Assembly (NCBI RefSeq): GCF_019056395.1
Contig: NZ_CP077639.1
Span: 336,501 to 400,500 of the forward strand
Direction of reading: 5' to 3'
Source of the DNA: Terribacillus sp. DMT04
GTDB lineage: Bacteria > Bacillota > Bacilli > Bacillales > Amphibacillaceae
Length of the DNA stretch: 64,000 bases
Both the position numbers and the translations under genes were made by a program. The notes under the pieces are model-generated. The model saw nothing but the letters and a program-made list of their open reading frames with translations, was not told the DNA's origin and ran no database searches. Every line of letters starts with the position of its first letter. Position 1 is the stretch's first letter. Shown piece by piece: positions 60,628-64,000 of this stretch.

Positions 60628-61497
60628 TTAAGATGACATATAGTCTCCGCCATTAACATGAATGAATTGGCCAGTCATATAGGCGGCTTCATCAGAGGCA
60701 AGCAATACATAGCTGCCGACAAGGTCAACAGGCTGACCGGGTCTGCCGAGCGGTGTCTGCGTGCCGAAATTGGTCAGCATCTCATCCTGCATCGTCGCTG
60801 GTATGAGTGGTGTCCAAATTGGTCCAGGTGCAACGCCGTTTACACGAATTCCTTTAGAAGCTAATCCCTTTGCTAGGGAGCGTGTGAATGCAACGATTGC
60901 GCCTTTGGTAGACGTATAATCAATTAATGTCGGATTGCCAATGTAAGGATTTATGGAAGCTGTATTGATGATGCTGTTTCCTTTGCCAAGATGCGGCAGT
61001 GCAGCACGTGATAAATAAAAGAAGCTGAAGAAATTTGTCCGGAATGTCCGTTCAAATTGCTCGGGTGTAATCGCGGTCAGATCATTTTGAACTTCTTGAC
61101 GCGCTGCGTTATTTACGAGGATATCCAAGGTGTTAAAATCTTTTACAACTTGCTGGATCAGATTCTCGCAAAACGTCGCATCACTAATATCACCAGGATA
61201 AAGGACGCATTTGCCGCCTTCTTCTTCAATTCGCTGCTTTGCATATGCAGCATCATCATGTTCATCGAGATAGGAGATGGCAACATTGGCGCCTTCCTTG
61301 GCATAGGCGATAGCAACTGCGCGTCCAATACCGCTATCACCGCCAGTGATGAGCGCGACCTTACCTTGAAGCTTGCCGCTTCCTTTCCAATGATCAAATT
61401 CCTCAATCGGAAGCGGGTCCATCTTTTGCTGGATACCAGGCTGACGAGATTGGCTTTTGCCAGGATTACCATCTTTCATAAAATCGTACAAGTCCAT
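60628..61497 (-). CDS. ydaD: General-stress SDR, YdaD/YhxC-like
   Basis: A 289-residue SDR with the long N-terminal extension (QQKMDPLPIEEFDHWKGSGKL) that marks the YdaD/YhdF/YhxC group. NAD(P) motif TGGDSGIGRAVA, NNAARQ, NTASINP and YTSTKGAIVAF (Tyr-X3-Lys) are intact. AAAGGAGG precedes ATG. YdaD of B. subtilis is a sigma-B stress protein; a possible sigma-B-like site lies upstream (GTTTTA-N15-GGAAAT on the minus strand, plus 61530-61556). Substrate unknown. Confidence 0.86.
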   Translation of the reverse strand: MDLYDFMKDGNPGKSQSRQPGIQQKMDPLPIEEFDHWKGSGKLQGKVALITGGDSGIGRAVAIAYAKEGANVAISYLDEHDDAAYAKQRIEEEGGKCVLYPGDISDATFCENLIQQVVKDFNTLDILVNNAARQEVQNDLTAITPEQFERTFRTNFFSFFYLSRAALPHLGKGNSIINTASINPYIGNPTLIDYTSTKGAIVAFTRSLAKGLASKGIRVNGVAPGPIWTPLIPATMQDEMLTNFGTQTPLGRPGQPVDLVGSYVLLASDEAAYMTGQFIHVNGGDYMSS

Positions 61498-61529
61498 TTT
61501 TTTGCCTCCTTTTGTCCATAAAGGATATT

Positions 61530-61556
61530 ATTTCCAAGGTGATGATGTTCTAAAAC
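61530..61556 (-). promoter_or_regulatory. Possible sigma-B-like promoter of the YdaD-like gene
   Basis: On the minus strand GTTTTA, a 15-nt spacer and GGAAAT. Two mismatches in the -10 make it weaker than the others. Confidence 0.35.
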
Positions 61557-61651
61557 AGGAGGCAGATGAATAAGTTCCTTTGAATGGGTTTTTTTCGGCA
61601 GGGATTTGGGCTAGAATAAACGAAAGAAGAGTTGGAAAGGAGATGGTTGCG

Positions 61652-61813
61652 ATGCGTGCTTATGAAGATTACATTGCAGAGCTTTTCACTTTTGACGATC
61701 CGTTCTTTCGTTCAACAGACCTTGATTTTGATATAGACGTCCAGCGTATGGAAAAGACGATGGAGGATATGGCAGCATATATGAACATGAACAGGAAACC
61801 CGCGGCATATTAG
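61652..61813 (+). CDS. Small acidic hypothetical protein
   Basis: A 53-residue protein (RAYEDYIAELFTFDDPFFRS), strongly acidic with no membrane segment. AAAGGAG lies 9 nt before ATG 61652 and a terminator overlaps the stop, so it is likely a real gene. I recognise no family. It lies between the YdaD-like gene and nadE. Confidence 0.65.
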   Translation: MRAYEDYIAELFTFDDPFFRSTDLDFDIDVQRMEKTMEDMAAYMNMNRKPAAY

Positions 61814-61829
61814 TGTTGCGGGTTTTAAT
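61796..61829 (+). terminator. Terminator of the small acidic gene
   Basis: AAACCCGC/GCGGGTTT overlaps the stop codon and is followed by TTAATTTT. Confidence 0.75.
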
Positions 61830-61946
61830 TTTCGGCTTTTGCTGCAATTGGTTTATACTAGAAAGTGAGAGCATGATACATAAAGAGATTAGGTTTCAAT
61901 TAGAGAGGGAAAAAGATTATCAAAACGACAAATTCGAGGAGGTCCC

Positions 61947-62774
61947 ATGATGACGAACCAAACTAGAATCATTTCAGAGCTGCAGGTAAAACCAACGATT
62001 GACGCTAAGCAGGAAATTCGCAGCCGTATCGACTTTTTGAAAAATTACTTACAAAAGACAGGTGCAAAAGGCTACGTATTAGGTATTAGCGGAGGGCAGG
62101 ATTCTACTTTGGCTGGCCGTCTTGCGCAGCTGGCAATTGAGGAGTTAAAAGAAGAAGGCAAGGATGTTACATTTGCGGCTGTGCGACTGCCGCATGGCGA
62201 GCAGGCAGATGAGGACGATGCACAGTTAGCACTGAAGTTCATCGAGCCGGCAGAATCTTATGTATATAATATCAAAGCCCCTGTCGCAGAAACTGCTCGT
62301 GCTTTTAAAGATGCAACGAATGAGGAACTTGCTGATTTTCATAAAGGAAACGTAAAAGCACGGATGCGCATGATCGCGCAGTATGCAATTGGCGGCCAAA
62401 AAGGCTTGCTTGTAATAGGTACAGATCACGCGGCAGAGGCAATTACAGGCTTCTATACGAAATACGGTGACGGTGCTGCTGACGTTCTGCCGCTAAGCGG
62501 ACTGAATAAACGTCAAGGTAAGCAGCTGCTAATCGAGCTCGGTGCACCAGAACGCCTATACGAAAAATTACCGACTGCCGATTTACTTGATGACAAACCA
62601 GGACAAACGGATGAAGCAGAACTTGGGTTAAAATACGAAGATATTGATGATTATCTAGAAGGGAAAATCATCGATGAGGAACCAGCTAAGCTTCTGGAAG
62701 AGCGTTATTTCAAAACAACACACAAACGGCAGATGCCAGCTTCTATGCATGATGATTGGTGGAAAGAATTGTAA
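61947..62774 (+). CDS. nadE: Ammonia-dependent NAD+ synthetase NadE
   Basis: A 275-residue NAD synthetase. The ATP pyrophosphatase P-loop SGGQDS is at residues 48-53; [13 protein letters not shown] and [19 protein letters not shown] are the substrate loops. It makes NAD+ from deamido-NAD, ATP and ammonia. No glutaminase domain is present, so it depends on free ammonia. GAGGAGG precedes ATG. In B. subtilis nadE also has a sigma-B promoter; I did not find a convincing one here. Confidence 0.96.
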   Translation: MMTNQTRIISELQVKPTIDAKQEIRSRIDFLKNYLQKTGAKGYVLGISGGQDSTLAGRLAQLAIEELKEEGKDVTFAAVRLPHGEQADEDDAQLALKFIEPAESYVYNIKAPVAETARAFKDATNEELADFHKGNVKARMRMIAQYAIGGQKGLLVIGTDHAAEAITGFYTKYGDGAADVLPLSGLNKRQGKQLLIELGAPERLYEKLPTADLLDDKPGQTDEAELGLKYEDIDDYLEGKIIDEEPAKLLEERYFKTTHKRQMPASMHDDWWKEL

Positions 62775-62780
62775 TGCAAG

Positions 62781-62811
62781 AGAGACTCTCAGGCGAGGGT
62801 CTCTTTTTTTG
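62781..62811 (+). terminator. Terminator of nadE
   Basis: AGAGACTCTC/GAGGGTCTCT (one U-G) with a 4-nt loop, followed by T residues. Confidence 0.9.
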
Positions 62812-62883
62812 CGAAAATGTCTATACTTGAAAAAGAGAAACAGATGCGTGAGAATAATAGTTGCTGAAAGAGAGGTGTATACA

Positions 62884-63279
62884 ATGCTTAAAGAATTCAA
62901 AGAGTTCGCTTTGCGCGGAAACGTTGTCGATCTGGCTGTAGCCGTTGTAATTGGTTCGGCATTCAGTGCTATTACGACATCATTGGTTAATGATATTATA
63001 ATGCCGCTTATCGGCATCATCACAGGCGGGCATGATTTTAGCGGATTGCAGCTTACTGTCGGTAATGCTGTTGTGAAGTATGGTGTATTTATTCAAACTG
63101 TTATTAACTTTGTATTAATTGCTGCTGTGTTATTCATGGTCGTTAAATTTATGAACCGATTAAAACGCAAACAGCCGCAGCCGGAAGAAGTTGTTCAAAA
63201 ACTGACAATGGAGCAGGAATTACTGACTGAAATTCGAGACTTGTTAAAGAAGGAAGAAAAAGTGAAAGATCAGTCTTGA
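62884..63279 (+). CDS. mscL: Large-conductance mechanosensitive channel MscL
   Basis: A 131-residue MscL: N-terminal amphipathic helix [20 protein letters not shown] runs into TM1 ([21 protein letters not shown]), the periplasmic loop is short, TM2 is [19 protein letters not shown]-like, and a charged C-terminal helix ends in KEEKVKDQS. It opens on high membrane tension to release solutes in osmotic downshock. ATG 62884 has AGAGGTG 7 nt upstream; the longer open frame overlaps nadE and is not coding. Confidence 0.96.
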   Translation: MLKEFKEFALRGNVVDLAVAVVIGSAFSAITTSLVNDIIMPLIGIITGGHDFSGLQLTVGNAVVKYGVFIQTVINFVLIAAVLFMVVKFMNRLKRKQPQPEEVVQKLTMEQELLTEIRDLLKKEEKVKDQS

Positions 63280-63312
63280 TTTAATCTCCTAAATAACCAG
63301 TAGCAGCATAAT

Positions 63313-63510
63313 GAGGTTGGAACATAATTGTTTCAGCTAAAGAAAAGCCCGAACTTTGACGTGAATCTTTAGACTAAGATTGACTTAAGTTCGGGTTTTT
63401 AACGTTAATCTTAACTAGCGTAGGCTGAGGCCGTGTCCGTGGAAAGCGAGTGTGCTGCCCGAGCGACGGCTAAAAATGTTAGTTCACTTTTTAGTTACGT
63501 CCCAGCCTTT
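63313..63510. repeat. Structured intergenic repeat-like element
   Basis: The gap after mscL is bounded by GGTTGGAAC (63315-63323) and GTCCCAGCC (63499-63507) as imperfect inverted ends. Inside lie a strong hairpin AAAAGCCCGAACTT (63343-63356) with AAGTTCGGGTTTT (63387-63399), which also acts as the mscL terminator, and a GC-rich block around GGCCGTGTCCGTGGAAAGCG (63429). Such blocks recall dispersed intergenic repeats of Bacillaceae. Confidence 0.5.
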
Positions 63511-63524
63511 TTGTCTGCGGCTAA

Positions 63525-63956
63525 CTATATCAATCCCCAGAAATCAGTCGTATAGAGTGTTAGTAACAATAGACAGAGAAAGATAAGCTGACTTAGCGTT
63601 ACTTTATAAGCGTTCGGATTTTTAGCGTATTTTCTTTCCATGACTGTCCGGACTAATTCAGAGACAATAATAAAGATAATTAGAATAGAGCTGGGATAGA
63701 TAAACAAATTAAGATTATCGATACCAGTCATCATTACGACAGGTGTAAATAAAAGAATCATAACTATTGTAGTAATTCGAAGGATCCAATCAATCTTTTT
63801 ATGTTTCGCATTAACATGGTTATACGAAAAGAATTTACTGCGCTCAACTCGAAACCATTTTCGCATAAGTGCATGAAAAGAGATCAGCAACAAAAGAATA
63901 GCGGCTAGCAATAAAAAGAATCTTATCCAAAAATCAGGTTCGATGCCGTAGTTCAT
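63525..63956 (-). CDS. DUF4181-family membrane protein
   Basis: A 143-residue protein with four helices: an N-terminal one (FLLLAAILLLLISFHALM), two central ones and a C-terminal one ending DFWGLI. The cytoplasmic loop RVERSKFFSYNHVNAKHKKIDW and SELVRTVMERKYAKNPNAYKVTLSQLI match the DUF4181 family. Its function is unknown. GGGGGG precedes ATG 63956. The remaining 44 nt to the window end hold no other gene. Confidence 0.85.
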   Translation of the reverse strand: MNYGIEPDFWIRFFLLLAAILLLLISFHALMRKWFRVERSKFFSYNHVNAKHKKIDWILRITTIVMILLFTPVVMMTGIDNLNLFIYPSSILIIFIIVSELVRTVMERKYAKNPNAYKVTLSQLIFLCLLLLTLYTTDFWGLI

Positions 63957-64000
63957 TGCGTCCCCCCTCTTGGTTTTACGTACAAGAATTACTCCGTTTG

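Noticed and set aside
62674-62883. N-terminal 70-codon extension of mscL
   Set aside because: It overlaps nadE and its terminator, and MscL's normal N-terminus and ribosome site are at 62884.

Overview
The window looks like chromosomal DNA of an aerobic, spore-forming member of the Bacillaceae. The reasons are strong AGGAGG-type ribosome binding sites with frequent GTG and TTG starts, CotF-family spore-coat genes, a GlcT/PtsG glucose system with an RNA antiterminator target, sigma-B-like and sigma-D-like promoters, an RsbR paralogue, and best remembered matches to Bacillus subtilis genes (ytsJ, nfrA-ywcH, yraG-yraF-adhB-yraE-yraD, alaR-alaT, bdbDC, cidR-cidAB, yfhM, yfmS, nadE, mscL). Genus is inference only; base composition and content would suit Terribacillus or a relative. 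I see no rRNA, tRNA, CRISPR, prophage or intact insertion sequence.

Layout. 1-8.3 kb: the end of an MFS transporter, a chromate transporter, an LmrA/LmrB-like drug-efflux pair with its operator, a decayed acetyltransferase, an aminotransferase, a lactate-oxidase-like flavoenzyme, PsiE, and a membrane protein divergent from a TetR regulator. 8.5-18 kb: central metabolism and redox enzymes (GapN, malic enzyme, two aldehyde/short-chain dehydrogenase loci, nfrA-ywcH) and a secreted PepSY protein. 18-20.4 kb: a divergent CotF-like coat-protein cluster ending in a zinc alcohol dehydrogenase. 20.4-27.6 kb: an SgrR-type regulator divergent from an MFS exporter, a LURP-one protein, an NAD(P)-binding protein and an FUSC membrane protein. 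27.8-31 kb: the BdbD/BdbC disulfide pair and cidR-cidA-cidB. 31-38 kb: an acetyltransferase, an FAD amine oxidoreductase, a KtrB/D potassium channel subunit, alaR-alaT, an Old Yellow Enzyme pair and an unknown protein. 38-41.4 kb: glcT and ptsG, with a RAT/terminator switch and a perfect cre site in the ptsG leader. 41.5-49.8 kb: a giant polytopic membrane protein, fabI, a GntR-regulated ABC exporter and an ECF sigma factor. 50-63 kb: nucleoside hydrolase, an RsbRD-like stress protein co-directional with an epoxide-hydrolase-like protein and a PHP phosphatase, a YtxH-like protein, two tandem soluble chemoreceptors, stress-type dehydrogenases, a lipoprotein, a peptidase, an HD hydrolase, a cation-efflux protein, nadE and mscL. 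63-64 kb: a structured intergenic repeat and a DUF4181 protein.

How the parts work together. Most of the window is ordinary housekeeping and accessory metabolism. The clearest regulatory themes are a general-stress signature (sigma-B-like promoters before at least five genes, four of them clustered at 50-58 kb beside an rsbR paralogue), sugar control of glucose uptake, and local repressor/efflux modules. I found no convincing unknown defence or mobile system. The best candidates for new biology are the 1143-residue membrane protein, the GntR-ABC exporter with a large external domain beside an ECF sigma factor that lacks an obvious anti-sigma gene, a gene-free interval with an orphan terminator, and the structured repeat after mscL.
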